DNA of 64,000 nt from Phytophthora sp. 'mugwort' (GCA_033558025.1 JAUCEF010000002.1:2170001-2234000); one strand, 5' to 3'; positions 32,590 through 46,844 are shown, counted from the stretch's first letter. The notes: generated by a model from the letters alone, not told the origin. Program-made: numbers and translations.

Positions 32590-35500
32590 ATGAGCCCAAG
32601 CACCATGTCCTCTGCCCAAGACGTCTCGACCAAGGTCTCCATCGACAAGTTCAACGGAGACAACTACGCGACGTGGAACCGCTACATGCGTGGCGTGTTC
32701 CTGACCAAGTCGACGTGGCATGTGGTGAATCGGGAAACGTCTCCATCCTTTACGGACTCCCGGGCCAAGGACGAGTATGTCAAGTCGAGCAACATCGCTT
32801 TTGGACTGATGTTGCTTCACATGGGCGCCGACTACCATCATGTGGTCGATGACTGCGAGGAAGCATGGATCGCGTGGACGCGCTTGAAGACGCTGTACGG
32901 TGGATCGCAGAAGGCTGGTCGCATCTACCTCAAGCGACAGCTCTTCAGCATGGAGATGTCGGAAGGCGGCAATGTGTTGCATCATTGCAATGATGTCCTG
33001 AACATCAGCGCCAAGCTCAGCAGCATCGGCGCCAAGATGGAGGACGAGGACGTGGCGATCTGCTTGCTGCGCAGTCTCCCCAAGAGCTACGAGAACGTCG
33101 TACTGAACTTGGAGATGAGTAGCGCGGAGCTGAAGACGCAAGACGTCGTGAAGGTGCTCACGAACGAACATATCAAGCGGCAGGGCGAGAAGACTCCGTC
33201 GGTGAAAACTGAAGACGCGGCCAAGGCGTTCAGTGCCGAGCGAGAATCTCGTCAGTGCACGTACTGCGGTAAATTGGGGCATGTCATTGACAAGTGCTGG
33301 ACCAAGCAGAAGGACGAGAACCGAGGGCCAAGACGCGGCGGCAACGGCCGTGGACGCGGGGCCAACAACATCCAGTGGAGAAACGACAGCGACGGCTACG
33401 ACAACGACTACGATCGAGTGGCGTTCGCGGTTTCCCTGGAATGTGGAGTTTCGACGGACAAGAATGTGTCCGGGATGTGGGCGGTCGACAGCGGCGCAAC
33501 GCACCACATTTGCAATGACAAGACCACGTTCGCCACGCTGAATGAGCAAGACGAAGGCGAACTATCGGTAGCGGACGGAAACAAGGCCGAGATTAAGGGT
33601 GTGGGAACTATCATCGAACGAGTGGTTCTGCCCAACGGCGACGAGCGCGACATCGAAATCAAGGACGCGCTGTACGTGCCGAAGATGAACAAGAATCTGC
33701 TTTCGGTGCCGCAGATTAACAAGAGTGGCAAGTTTCAAGTGGTGTTCGACGGTGCGAGCATGCATGTCGCGCGAAAGGGCTCGAAGCAAGTGGTGGCAAC
33801 GGCTGACCTCGTCGACGGTCTCTACTGGCTACGCATACCACAACATTCGGTGAATGCGGCGACGTCAACGCGCAACGTGGATCTACACGCGCGGGTGGGC
33901 CACGCTCCGATCGACGTGCTGCGCAAAATGGTCAGCAGTGGCATGATCAAGGACGCGAAAACACCATCACAGTCGAGTGGCATATGTCGCGGATGTCAGC
34001 AAGGGAAGATGGTCCAAAAACCGTTCCCAAGCAACCGCGACAAGCGTCACTACGACGTATTTGAGCTATTCCACTTCGACATCTGCGGCCCCATGGAACA
34101 AGAGTCACTGGGTGGCAGCAAATATTTGCTGCTCATAGTGGACGAAGCCAGCGGATGCATGAAGGGTTTCTGCTTAAGTGCCAAGTCGGAGAGCGAAGAA
34201 TGCCTCAAGACCTACATCATGAAGGTGCAGACGCAGTTCGGCAAATGTGTCAAGTTCGTGCGCCACAACGGAGCCCGTGAGTTTGCTACTAATTCGCTCA
34301 AGGCCTTCTACGAAGATCAAGGCATCGAGCAGCAGACCACGGTTCCGTACGCGCACCAAACCAACGGCACGGCAGAGAGAGCTATCCGGACCATCGTTAC
34401 GATTGGTCGCAGCATGCTGCATCATGCAAAGCTGGACAAGTGTTTTTGGGGCGAAGCAGCGATGGCTGCAATTTATGTCAAGAACCGCTTGCCGTCGCCC
34501 AAGGTCGAAAACAAGACTCCGTTCGAGATTGTATACAAGTTCAAGCCAAGTGTGAGGCACATGCGTGTGTTTGGATGTCGGACGTACGTCCTAACCCCGA
34601 AGGAGAAGCGACTCAAGTGGGACCCCAAGGCTCGCGCTGGTCTGTTCATGGGCTACGAAGAAGTGTCGAAGGCGTACCGAGTTTATGACATCGAGGCGGG
34701 GCAGGTGCTGATAAGTCGCGATGTCACCTTCGACGAATCAAGTTTTGGTATCTCGACGACGATCTCAGGTAATGACGACGAAGATGTGAACCTGGACTTC
34801 GACTCGCTCGAGATTGGTGACGATGACTCGGCAGGTCCGACCGAATTCAAGCAGGCGGGGAAGCGCAAGACTCGACCAAGTGATGCGGATACCATGTCAG
34901 TGAACTCGCGTCCTGTTCGCCGTGCGACTGGTTTGGAAGAAGCAAGCGCTCCTGTCACCTCGTTTGAGCGCCAAGCCAAACGCCGAGCGAGTGTTCGAAT
35001 GGAACCTGGACTGCCTGACGAAGAAGAGAAGGATGCTCAAGACAACGAAGAAGACGATTCCACTCCTCCCGTATTTTGGCGAGCAAGTGCCAACTCAGTG
35101 GAAGCCGGCGAGTTGTCTGAGCCGACGACATTCCAAGACGCGGTGAACGGACCTGATCAAGTGCATTGGCGCAAGTCTGTTCGTGCGGAACTCAAGTCGA
35201 TGCGACTTCGTGGTGTGTTTCGTGCTGCCAAGTTGCCCAGCGGACAACGCGCCATCGGTACCAAGTGGGTGTTCAAGATTAAGCGCAAAGCCGACGGATC
35301 GATCGAGAAGTACAAGGCGCGCCTGGTGGCCAAGGGTTTCAAGCAAAAGTATGGCATCGACTACACGGAGACGTTCTCGCCCGTGGTCAAGTACGTGACG
35401 CTGCGCATGGTCATCGCGATCGCCAAGTATTTCGACTGGCCTCTGGACCAACTCGACGTGGTAACGGCATTTCTGTACGGCGTCATGAAGGAAGTCGTGT

Positions 35501-35943
35501 ACTGCGTAGTGCCAGAAGGGGTCGAGCTGGACGATGACTTCGACTGCCTGGAACTGGTCAAGGCGATCTACGGTCTCAAGCAAGCTTCGCGCGTATGGAA
35601 CGAGACCTTCGATGAATTCGTGTGTTCTATCGGTTTTCAAGTTTCAGCCTTCGACCCGTGCCTCTACATCAAGGTTGTCGATGGCCACTGTGTGCTCGTG
35701 CTGGTCTACGTGGACGATGTGTTGGTCACCGGAAGTTCACCCGAACTGATCTCACGCACGAAGAACGACCTCAAGACACGCTTCGAAATGACTGACAGTG
35801 GCAAGTGTGTGTTCGTCTTTGGAATCGAGCTGGTGGATAGCCCGGACGGCAGCGTGACGATGTGCCAGCGGCGTTATGTGGATGATATCCTGAAGCTATT
35901 AAGGGTTGCCGGGTTTTGGTACTGTGTACCAGTAACCGGTTAA
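32590..35943 (+). pseudogene. Array unit 2 gag-pol (beta with alpha patch), truncated, integrase D to N
   Basis: A 1117-residue open frame with no internal shift. Gag has [18 protein letters not shown] and ELKTQDV (beta) and an intact knuckle. An alpha patch ([12 protein letters not shown] to DKNVSG) follows, then beta sequence again from [12 protein letters not shown]. The protease has DSGA. The integrase has FDICGP and NGTAER, but the second catalytic Asp is Asn ([11 protein letters not shown] at 34267-34269, residue 560), so strand transfer is expected to fail. The beta hinge and RT with YVDD near residue 1040 follow. The protein ends in the LTR-encoded tail [15 protein letters not shown] without RNase H. 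Confidence 0.92.
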
Positions 35944-36239
35944 CCCGAACCGGTCCAACACGATCCCGCGATGTTTACGGTACGTTGTTTACGCAACCGA
36001 TGATTAGACGAGTAGGATGATTGGACGAGTGCGGAGTGTTGGTGATTGGATGCACCAAATGATTGGATGCAGGGCTGCATATCTATGTGGTAGACTAGGT
36101 AGTGTAAGCTCCGATAAATCAATCACTTTCGAATCTTCCTTCTTCAGCTCAAGTGGTCTTCACTCCGGTCCTCGCACCCAAGTGCAGAACTCCCTTCGCT
36201 CCGTCCAAGCTTCGCTGCAAGACCTCAACACCTTTATCA
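35897..36239 (+). repeat. Type A LTR between units 2 and 3
   Basis: 343 bp, GAAGC on the left and PBS on the right; GTAAGCTCCG version. Confidence 0.93.
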
Positions 36240-36243
36240 GGTT

Positions 36244-39200
36244 ATGAGCCCAAGCACCATGTCCTCTGCCCAAGACGTCTCGACCAAGGTCTCCATCGAC
36301 AAGTTCAACGGAGACAACTACGCGACGTGGAACGGCTACATGCGTGGCGTGTTCCTGACCAAGTCGACGTGGCATGTGGTGAACCGTGAGACGACGCCAA
36401 GCTACACGGACTCGCGGGCCAAGGACGACTACGTCAAATTGAGCAACATCGCTTTCGGACTGATGCTGCTCCACATGGACGCGGACTACCACCATGTGGT
36501 CGACGACTGCGAGGAAGCCTGGGTTGCCTGGTCGCGCCTGAAGACGCTGTACGGTGGTTCGCAGAAGGCTGGTCGCATCTACCTCAAGCGACAGCTCTTC
36601 AGCATGGAGATGTCGGAAGGCGGCAATGTGTTGCATCATTGCAATGATGTCCTGAACATCAGCGCCAAGCTCAGCAGCATCGGCGCCAAGATGGAGGACG
36701 AGGACGTGGCGATCTGCTTGCTGCGCAGTCTCCCCAAGAGCTACGAGAACGTCGTACTGAACTTGGAGATGAGCAATGCAGAGCTGCGGTCGCAAGACGT
36801 TGTGAAGGTGCTCACGAACGAGCACATCAAGCGACAAGGCGAGAAGACGGCGACGGTGAAGACTGAGAACGCGGCCAAGGCGTTCAGTGCCGACCGTGAG
36901 CCTCGCCAATGCACGTACTGCGGGAAATTGGGGCATGTCATTGACAAGTGCTGGACCAAGCAGAAGGACGAGAACCGAGGGCCAAGACGCGGCGGCAACG
37001 GCCGTGGACGCGGGGCCAACAACATCCAGTGGAGAAACGACAGCGACGGCTACGACAACGACTACGATCGAGTGGCGTTCGCGGTTTCCCTGGAATGTGG
37101 AGTTTCGACGGACAAGAATGTGTCCGGGATGTGGGCGGTCGACAGCGGTGCCACGCACCATATTTGCAACGACAAGTCCAAGTTCGCCAATTTGATCGAG
37201 CGAAGTGAAGGCGAACTTTCGGTGGCCGATGGCAACAAGGCTGCCATCAAGGGTGTGGGGACCATCGTGGAAAGAGTGGTCCTGCCTAACGGCGACGAGC
37301 GCGAGATCGAGATCAAGAACGCGCTTTACGTGCCAAATATGAGCAAGAATCTGCTTTCAGTGCCGCAGATAAACAAGCATGGCAAGTTCCAAGTGGTATT
37401 TGACGGCACTGAGATGCACGTTTCGCGCAAGGACTCGAATCAAGTGGTGGCGACGGCGGGTCTCGTGGACGGACTCTACTGGCTTCGCACACCTCAGCGA
37501 TCGGCAAATGCGGCGACAAGTGGAAGGACGGTCGATTTGCACGCGCGTATGGGTCACGCTCCAGTCGAGGTGCTTCGCAAGATGGTCGACAACCACATGA
37601 TCAAGGACGCGAAGGCACCTTCCAAGTCGAGCGGACCAAGTCTGTGTCGTGGTTGCCAGCAAGGCAAAATGGTCCAAAAACCATTCCCAAGCAACCGTGA
37701 CAAGCGTCGCTACGACACATTTGAGCTGCTCCACTTTGACATCTGCGGACCCATGGAGGAAAACTCGCTTGGCGGCAGCAAGTATCTGCTCCTGATCGTG
37801 GACGAAGCCAGCGGATGCATGAAGGGTTTCTGTCTGCGTGCCAAGTCGGAAAGTGAAGACTGCATCAAGACATACATCATGAAGGTGCAGACGCAGTTCG
37901 GCAAGAAGGTCAAGTTTGTGCGGCACGACGGAGCTCGTGAGTTTGCGACTAACTCGCTCAACGACTTCTACGAAGACGAAGGCATCGAGCAGCAAACCAC
38001 GGTTCCGTACGCGCACCAGACCAACGGCACGGCAGAGCGAGCTATCCGAACTATCGTCACGATCGGCCGCAGCATGTTGCATCACGCCAAGCTGAACAAG
38101 TGTTTCTGGGCTGAGGCGGCGATGACGGCCATCTATGTGAAGAACCGCTTGCCGTCACCCAAGATCGAGCACAAGACTCCGTTCGAGATCGTCTACAAGT
38201 CCAAGCCGAGTGTGAAGCACATGCGTGTTTTCGGCTGTCGGACGTACATCCTGACTCCGAAGGAGAAGCGACTCAAGTGGGATCCCAAGGCTCGCGCTGG
38301 ACGGTTTCTGGGTTACGAAGAAGTGTCCAAGGCGTATCGACTTTATGACATCAAGGCGGGGCAGGTGGTCATGATGTCAACTTCGATGAATCGACCTTTG
38401 GATGTTCACCGACGATTTCTGATGAAGATGTCGACGACCTGGACTTCGACTCGCTCGACATCGACAATGATGGTTTCCGCCAGACGGAGTACAAACAGGC
38501 AGGGAAGCGCAAGAGCCGCCCGAGTGACGAAGATGAAGCTGCCAGAAGACCGCGCGCTGTGCGTCATCGACCTGGACTGGAAGAAGCAAGTGCACCGAAC
38601 GACTCCCCTTCGCACCGAACAGACGCAGATGAAGAAGAAAAGTCTGGAGACCAAGATGAAGAATCGACTCCATCTGTGTTTTGGCGTGCAAGTGCCAACG
38701 CGGTCGAAGCAGCCGTGGACTTATCGGAGCCGTCGACATTCCAAGAAGCGGTCAACGGACCTGATCAAGTGCATTGGCGCAAGTCTGTTCGTGCGGAACT
38801 CAAGTCGATGCGACTTCGTGGTGTGTTTCGTGCTGCCAAGTTGCCCAGCGGACAACGCGCCATCGGTACCAAGTGGGTGTTCAAGATTAAGCGCAAAGCC
38901 GACGGATCGATCGAGAAGTACAAGGCGCGCCTGGTGGCCAAGGGTTTCAAGCAAAAGTACGGCATCGACTACACGGAGACGTTCTCGCCCGTGGTCAAGT
39001 ACGTGACGCTGCGCATGGTCATCGCGATCGCCAAGTATTTCGACTGGCCCCTCGACCAACTCGACGTGGTGACTGCATTCCTATACGGGATAATGAAGGA
39101 GTTGGTGTTCTGCGTGGTTCCTGAAGGCGTCGAACTGGATGGTGATTTCGACTGCTTGGAATTGGTGAAGGCGATCTACGGTCTCAAGCAAGCTTCGCGC

Positions 39201-39548
39201 GTATGGAACGAGACCTTCGATGAATTCGTGTGTTCTATCGGTTTTCAAGTTTCAGCCTTCGACCCGTGCCTCTACATCAAGGTTGTCGATGGCCACTGTG
39301 TGCTCGTGCTGGTCTACGTGGACGATGTGGTCACCGGAAGTTCACCCGAACTGATCTCACGCACGAAGAACGACCTCAAGACACGCTTCGAAATGACTGA
39401 CAGTGGCAAGTGTGTGTTCGTCTTTGGAATCGAGCTGGTGGATAGCCCGGACGGCAGCGTGACGATGTGCCAGCGGCGTTATGTGGATGATATCCTGAAG
39501 CTATTAAGGGTTGCCGGGTTTTGGTACTGTGTACCAGTAACCGGTTAA
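36244..39548 (+). pseudogene. Array unit 3 gag-pol (alpha), near-copy of unit 1
   Basis: It shares unit 1's 7-bp deletion (here at 38372/38373) and resulting frameshift, so the two descend from one duplicated copy. Its integrase reads RHDGAREF, so the Gly seen in unit 1 arose there afterwards. A further in-frame loss of three bases removes Leu directly after the RT active site (YVDDVVTGS instead of [10 protein letters not shown]), which may disturb the catalytic hairpin. Unit 6 has the same loss. Gag, knuckle and protease look intact. The gene ends at GAAGC and takes its stop from the next LTR. Confidence 0.9.
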
Positions 39549-39844
39549 CCCGAACCGGTCCAACACGATCCCGCGATGTTTACGGTACGTTGTTTACGCA
39601 ACCGATGATTAGACGAGTAGGATGATTGGACGAGTGCGGAGTGTTGGTGATTGGATGCACCAAATGATTGGATGCAGGGCTGCATATCTATGTGGTAGAC
39701 TAGGTAGTGTAAGCTCCGATAAATCAATCACTTTCGAATCTTCCTTCTTCAGCTCAAGTGGTCTTCACTCCGGTCCTCGCACCCAAGTGCAGAACTCCCT
39801 TCGCTCCGTCCAAGCTTCGCTGCAAGACCTCAACACCTTTATCA
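39502..39844 (+). repeat. Type A LTR between units 3 and 4
   Basis: 343 bp with the same GAAGC and PBS flanks. Confidence 0.93.
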
Positions 39845-39848
39845 GGTT

Positions 39849-42800
39849 ATGAGCCCAAGCACCATGTCCTCTGCCCAAGACGTCTCGACCAAGGTCTCCA
39901 TCGACAAGTTCAACGGAGACAACTACGCGACGTGGAACCGCTACATGCGTGGCGTGTTCCTGACCAAGTCGACGTGGCATGTGGTGAATCGGGAAACGTC
40001 TCCATCCTTTACGGACTCCCGGGCCAAGGACGAGTATGTCAAGTCGAGCAACATCGCTTTTGGACTGATGTTGCTTCACATGGGCGCCGACTACCATCAT
40101 GTGGTCGATGACTGCGAGGAAGCATGGATCGCGTGGACGCGCTTGAAGACGCTGTACGGTGGATCGCAGAAGGCTGGTCGCATCTACCTCAAGCGACAGC
40201 TCTTCAGCATGGAGATGTCGGAAGGCGGCAATGTGTTGCATCATTGCAATGATGTCCTGAACATCAGCGCCAAGCTCAGCAGCATCGGCGCCAAGATGGA
40301 GGACGAGGACGTGGCGATCTGCTTGCTGCGCAGTCTCCCCAAGAGCTACGAGAACGTCGTACTGAACTTGGAGATGAGTAGCGCGGAGCTGAAGACGCAA
40401 GACGTCGTGAAGGTGCTCACGAACGAACATATCAAGCGGCAGGGCGAGAAGACTCCGTCGGTGAAAACTGAAGACGCGGCCAAGGCGTTCAGTGCCGAGC
40501 GAGAATCTCGTCAGTGCACGTACTGCGGTAAATTGGGGCATGTCATTGACAAGTGCTGGACCAAGCAGAAGGACGAGAACCGAGGGCCAAGACGCGGCGG
40601 CAACGGCCGTGGACGCGGGGCCAACAACATCCAGTGGAGAAACGACAGCGACGGCTACGACAACGACTACGATCGATTGGCGTTCGCGGTTTCCCTGGAA
40701 TGTGGAGTTTCGACGGACAAGAATGTGTCCGGGATGTGGGCGGTCGACAGCGGCGCAACGCACCACATTTGCAATGACAAGACCACGTTCGCCACGCTGA
40801 ATGAGCAAGACGAAGGCGAACTATCGGTAGCGGACGGAAACAAGGCCGAGATTAAGGGTGTGGGAACTATCATCGAACGAGTGGTTCTGCCCAACGGCGA
40901 CGAGCGCGACATCGAAATCAAGGACGCGCTGTACGTGCCGAAGATGAACAAGAATCTGCTTTCGGTGCCGCAGATTAACAAGAGTGGCAAGTTTCAAGTG
41001 GTGTTCGACGGTGCGAGCATGCATGTCGCGCGAAAGGGCTCGAAGCAAGTGGTGGCAACGGCTGACCTCGTCGACGGTCTCTACTGGCTACGCATACCAC
41101 AACATTCGGTGAATGCGGCGACGTCAATGCGCAACGTGGATCTACACGCGCGGGTGGGCCACGCTCCGATCGACGTGCTGCGCAAAATGGTCAGCAGTGG
41201 CATGATCAAGGACGCGAAAACACCATCACAGTCGAGTGGCATATGTCGCGGATGTCAGCAAGGGAAGATGGTCCAAAAACCGTTCCCAAGCAACCGCGAC
41301 AAGCGTCACTACGACGTATTTGAGCTATTCCACTTCGACATCTGCGGCCCCATGGAACAAGAGTCACTGGGTGGCAGCAAATATTTGCTGCTCATAGTGG
41401 ACGAAGCCAGCGGATGCATGAAGGGTTTCTGCTTAAGTGCCAAGTCGGAGAGCGAAGAATGCCTCAAGACCTACATCATGAAGGTGCAGACGCAGTTCGG
41501 CAAATGTGTCAAGTTCGTGCGCCACAACGGAGCCCGTGAGTTTGCTACTAATTCGCTCAAGGCCTTCTACGAAGATCAAGGCATCGAGCAGCAGACCACG
41601 GTTCCGTACGCGCACCAAACCAACGGCACGGCAGAGAGAGCTATCCGGACCATCGTTACGATTGGTCGCAGCATGCTGCATCATGCAAAGCTGGACAAGT
41701 GTTTTTGGGGCGAAGCAGCGATGGCTGCAATTTATGTCAAGAACCGCTTGCCGTCGCCCAAGGTCGAAAACAAGACTCCGTTCGAGATTGTATACAAGTT
41801 CAAGCCAAGTGTGAGGCACATGCGTGTGTTTGGATGTCGGACGTACGTCCTAACCCCGAAGGAGAAGCGACTCAAGTGGGACCCCAAGGCTCGCGCTGGT
41901 CTGTTCATGGGCTACGAAGAAGTGTCGAAGGCGTACCGAGTTTATGACATCGAGGCGGGGCAGGTGCTGATAAGTCGCGATGTCACCTTCGACGAATCAA
42001 GTTTTGGTATCTCGACGACGATCTCAGGTAATGACGACGAAGATGTGAACCTGGACTTCGACTCGCTCGAGATTGGTGACGATGACTCGGCAGGTCCGAC
42101 CGAATTCAAGCAGGCGGGGAAGCGCAAGACTCGACCAAGTGATGCGGATACCATGTCAGTGAACTCGCGTCCTGTTCGCCGTGCGACTGGTTTGGAAGAA
42201 GCAAGCGCTCCTGTCACCTCGTTTGAGCGCCAAGCCAAACGCCGAGCGAGTGTTCGAATGGAACCTGGACTGCCTGACGAAGAAGAGAAGGATGCTCAAG
42301 ACAACGAAGAAGACGATTCCACTCCTCCCGTATTTTGGCGAGCAAGTGCCAACTCAGTGGAAGCCGGCGAGTTGTCTGAGCCGACGACATTCCAAGACGC
42401 GGTGAACGGACCTGATCAAGTGCATTGGCGCAAGTCTGTTCGTGCGGAACTCAAGTCGATGCGACTTCGTGGTGTGTTTCGTGCTGCCAAGTTGCCCAGC
42501 GGACAACGCGCCATCGGTACCAAGTGGGTGTTCAAGATTAAGCGCAAAGCCGACGGATCGATCGAGAAGTACAAGGCGCGCCTGGTGGCCAAGGGTTTCA
42601 AGCAAAAGTACGGCATCGACTACACGGAGACGTTCTCGCCCGTGGTCAAGTACGTGACGCTGCGCATGGTCATCGCGATCGCCAAGTATTTCGACTGGCC
42701 TCTGGACCAACTCGACGTGGTAACGGCATTTCTGTACGGCGTCATGAAGGAAGTCGTGTACTGCGTGGTACCAGAAGGGGTCGAGCTGGACGATGACTTC

Positions 42801-43202
42801 GACTGCCTGGAACTGGTCAAGGCGATCTACGGTCTCAAGCAAGCTTCGCGCGTATGGAACGAGACCTTCGATGAATTCGTGTGTTCTATCGGTTTTCAAG
42901 TTTCAGCCTTCGACCCGTGCCTCTACATCAAGGTTGTCGATGGCCACTGTGTGCTCGTGCTGGTCTACGTGGACGATGTGTTGGTCACCGGAAGTTCACC
43001 CGAACTGATCTCACGCACGAAGAACGACCTCAAGACACGCTTCGAAATGACTGACAGTGGCAAGTGTGTGTTCGTCTTTGGAATCGAGCTGGTGGATAGC
43101 CCGGACGGCAGCGTGACGATGTGCCAGCGGCGTTATGTGGATGATATCCTGAAGCTATTAAGGGTTGCCGGGTTTTGGTACTGTGTACCAGTAACCGGTT
43201 AA
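39849..43202 (+). pseudogene. Array unit 4 gag-pol (beta with alpha patch), near-copy of unit 2
   Basis: 1117 residues, differing from unit 2 at only a few positions. Examples are Leu for Val in the DYDRLAFA segment and Met for Thr at [13 protein letters not shown]. It carries the same alpha patch after the knuckle and the same integrase Asp to Asn change (AAC at 41526-41528, residue 560). RT YVDD is intact, RNase H is missing, and the tail is LTR-encoded. Units 3 and 4 together repeat units 1 and 2 as a dimer of about 7.26 kb. Confidence 0.92.
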
Positions 43203-43498
43203 CCCGAACCGGTCCAACACGATCCCGCGATGTTTACGGTACGTTGTTTACGCAACCGATGATTAGACGAGTAGGATGATTGGACGAGTGCGGAGTGTTG
43301 GTGATTGGATGCACCAAATGATTGGATGCAGGGCTGCATATCTATGTGGTAGACTAGGTAGTGTAAGCTCCGATAAATCAATCACTTTCGAATCTTCCTT
43401 CTTCAGCTCAAGTGGTCTTCACTCCGGTCCTCGCACCCAAGTGCAGAACTCCCTTCGCTCCGTCCAAGCTTCGCTGCAAGACCTCAACACCTTTATCA
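43156..43498 (+). repeat. Type A LTR between units 4 and 5
   Basis: 343 bp with the same GAAGC and PBS flanks. Confidence 0.93.
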
Positions 43499-43502
43499 GG
43501 TT

Positions 43503-46500
43503 ATGAGCCCAAGCACCATGTCCTCTGCCCAAGACGTCTCGACCAAGGTCTCCATCGACAAGTTCAACGGAGACAACTACGCGACGTGGAACGGCTACAT
43601 GCGTGGCGTGTTCCTGACCAAGTCGACGTGGCATGTGGTGAACCGTGAGACGACGCCAAGCTACACGGACTCGCGGGCCAAGGACGACTACGTCAAATTG
43701 AGCAACATCGCTTTCGGACTGATGCTGCTCCACATGGACGCGGACTACCACCATGTGGTCGACGACTGCGAGGAAGCCTGGGTTGCCTGGTCGCGCCTGA
43801 AGACGCTGTACGGTGGTTCGCAGAAGGCTGGTCGCATCTACCTCAAGCGACAGCTCTTCAGCATGGAGATGTCGGAAGGCGGCAATGTGTTGCATCATTG
43901 CAATGATGTCCTGAACATCAGCGCCAAGCTCAGCAGCATCGGCGCCAAGATGGAGGACGAGGACGTGGCGATCTGCTTGCTGCGCAGTCTCCCCAAGAGC
44001 TACGAGAACGTCGTACTGAACTTGGAGATGAGTAGCGCGGAGCTGAAGACGCAAGACGTCGTGAAGGTGCTCACGAACGAACATATCAAGCGGCAGGGCG
44101 AGAAGACTCCGTCGGTGAAAACTGAAGACGCGGCCAAGGCGTTCAGTGCCGAGCGAGAATCTCGTCAGTGCACGTACTGCGGTAAATTGGGGCATGTCAT
44201 TGACAAGTGCTGGACCAAGCAGAAGGACGAGAACCGAGGGCCAAGACGCGGCGGCAACGGCCGTGGACGCGGGGCCAACAACATCCAGTGGAGAAACGAC
44301 GACTACGACTACGACCGTGTCGCGTTTGCGGTTTCGTTGGAATGCGGAAAATCGACGGGCAAGAATATGCCCGGGATGTGGGCGGTCGACAGCGGCGCAA
44401 CGCACCACATTTGCAATGACAAGACCACGTTCGCCACGCTGAATGAGCAAGACGAAGGCGAACTATCGGTAGCGGACGGAAACAAGGCCGAGATTAAGGG
44501 TGTGGGAACTATCATCGAACGAGTGGTTCTGCCCAACGGCGACGAGCGCGACATCGAAATCAAGGACGCGCTGTACGTGCCGAAGATGAACAAGAATCTG
44601 CTTTCGGTGCCGCAGATTAACAAGAGTGGCAAGTTTCAAGTGGTGTTCGACGGTGCGAGCATGCATGTCGCGCGAAAGGGCTCGAAGCAAGTGGTGGCAA
44701 CGGCTGACCTCGTCGACGGTCTCTACTGGCTACGCATACCACAACATTCGGTGAATGCGGCGACGTCAACGCGCAACGTGGATCTACACGCGCGGGTGGG
44801 CCACGCTCCGATCGACGTGCTGCGCAAAATGGTCAGCAGTGGCATGATCAAGGACGCGAAAACACCATCACAGTCGAGTGGCATATGTCGCGGATGTCAG
44901 CAAGGGAAGATGGTCCAAAAACCGTTCCCAAGCAACCGCGACAAGCGTCACTACGACGTATTTGAGCTACTCCACTTCGACATCTGCGGCCCCATGGAAC
45001 AAGAGTCACTGGGTGGCAGCAAATATTTGCTGCTCATAGTGGACGAAGCCAGCGGATGCATGAAGGGTTTCTGCTTAAGTGCCAAGTCGGAGAGCGAAGA
45101 ATGCCTCAAGACCTACATCATGAAGGTGCAGACGCAGTTCGGCAAATGTGTCAAGTTCGTGCGCCACAACGGAGCCCGTGAGTTTGCTACTAATTCGCTC
45201 AAGGCCTTCTACGAAGATCAAGGCATCGAGCAGCAGACCACGGTTCCGTACGCGCACCAAACCAACGGCACGGCAGAGAGAGCTATCCGGACCATCGTTA
45301 CGATTGGTCGCAGCATGCTGCATCATGCAAAGCTGGACAAGTGTTTTTGGGGCGAAGCAGCGATGGCTGCAATTTATGTCAAGAACCGCTTGCCGTCGCC
45401 CAAGGTCGAAAACAAGACTCCGTTCGAGATTGTATACAAGTTCAAGCCAAGTGTGAGGCACATGCGTGTGTTTGGATGTCGGACGTACGTCCTGACCCCG
45501 AAGGAGAAGCGACTCAAGTGGGACCCCAAGGCTCGCGCTGGTGTGTTCATGGGCTACGAAGAAGTGTCGAAGGCGTACCGAGTTTATGACATCGAGGCGG
45601 GGCAGGTGCTGATAAGTCGCGATGTCACCTTCGACGAATCAAGTTTTGGTATCTCGACGACGATCTCAAGTAATGACGACGAAGATGTGAACCTGGGCTT
45701 CGACTCGCTCGAGATTGGTGACGATGACTCGGCGGGTCCGACCGAATTCAAGCAGGCGGGGAAGCGCAAGACTCGACCAAGTGATGCGGATACCATGTCA
45801 GTGAACTCGCGTCCTGTTCGCCGTGCGACTGGTTTGGAAGAAGCAAGCGCTCCTGTCACCTTGTTTGAGCGCCAAGCCAAACGCCGAGCGAGTGTTCGAA
45901 TGGAACCTGGACTGCCTGACGAAGAAGAGAAGGATGCTCAAGACAACGAAGAAGACGATTCCACTCCTCCCGTATTTTGGCGAGCAAGTGCCAACTCAGT
46001 GGAAGCCGGCGAGTTGTCTGAGCCGACGACATTCCAAGACGCGGTGAACGGACCTGATCAAGTGCATTGGCGCAAGTCTGTTCGTGCGGAACTCAAGTCG
46101 ATGCGACTTCGTGGTGTGTTTCGTGCTGCCAAGTTGCCCAGCGGACAACGCGCCATCGGTACCAAGTGGGTGTTCAAGATTAAGCGCAAAGCCGACGGAT
46201 CGATCGAGAAGTACAAGGCGCGCCTGGTGGCCAAGGGTTTCAAGCAAAAGTACGGCATCGACTACACGGAGACGTTCTCGCCCGTGGTCAAGTACGTGAC
46301 GCTGCGCATGGTCATCGCGATCGCCAAGTATTTCGACTGGCCCCTCGACCAACTCGACGTGGTGACTGCATTCCTATACGGGATAATGAAGGAGTTGGTG
46401 TTCTGCGTGGTTCCTGAAGGCGTCGAACTGGATGGTGATTTCGACTGCTTGGAATTGGTGAAGGCGATCTACGGTCTCAAGCAAGCTTCGCGCGTATGGA

Positions 46501-46844
46501 ACGAGACCTTCGATGAATTCGTGTGTTCTATCGGTTTTCAAGTTTCAGCCTTCGACCCGTGCCTCTACATCAAGGTTGTCGATGGCCACTGTGTGCTCGT
46601 GCTGGTCTACGTGGACGATGTGTTGGTCACCGGAAGTTCACCCGAACTGATCTCACGCACGAAGAACGACCTCAAGACACGCTTCGAAATGACTGACAGT
46701 GGCAAGTGTGTGTTCGTCTTTAGAATCGAGCTGGTGGATGGCCCGGACGGCAGCGTGACGATGTGCCAGCGGCGTTATGTGGATGATATCCTGAAGCTAT
46801 TAAGGGTTGCCAGGTTTTGGTACTGTGTACCAGTAACCGGTTAA
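43503..46844 (+). pseudogene. Array unit 5 gag-pol (alpha/beta mosaic), truncated, integrase D to N
   Basis: 1113 residues, open throughout. The N-terminal 170 residues or so are alpha ([15 protein letters not shown]); from [10 protein letters not shown] on it is beta, with the short spacer [10 protein letters not shown] and [10 protein letters not shown] after the basic stretch. The integrase has Asn for the second Asp (AAC at 45168-45170, residue 556). The hinge is beta ([12 protein letters not shown]), but RT switches back to the alpha form [23 protein letters not shown]. At least two switches between subtypes are therefore visible inside one gene. It also reads VFRIEL where most copies have VFGIEL or VLGIEL. 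Same GAAGC truncation and LTR-encoded tail. Confidence 0.92.
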
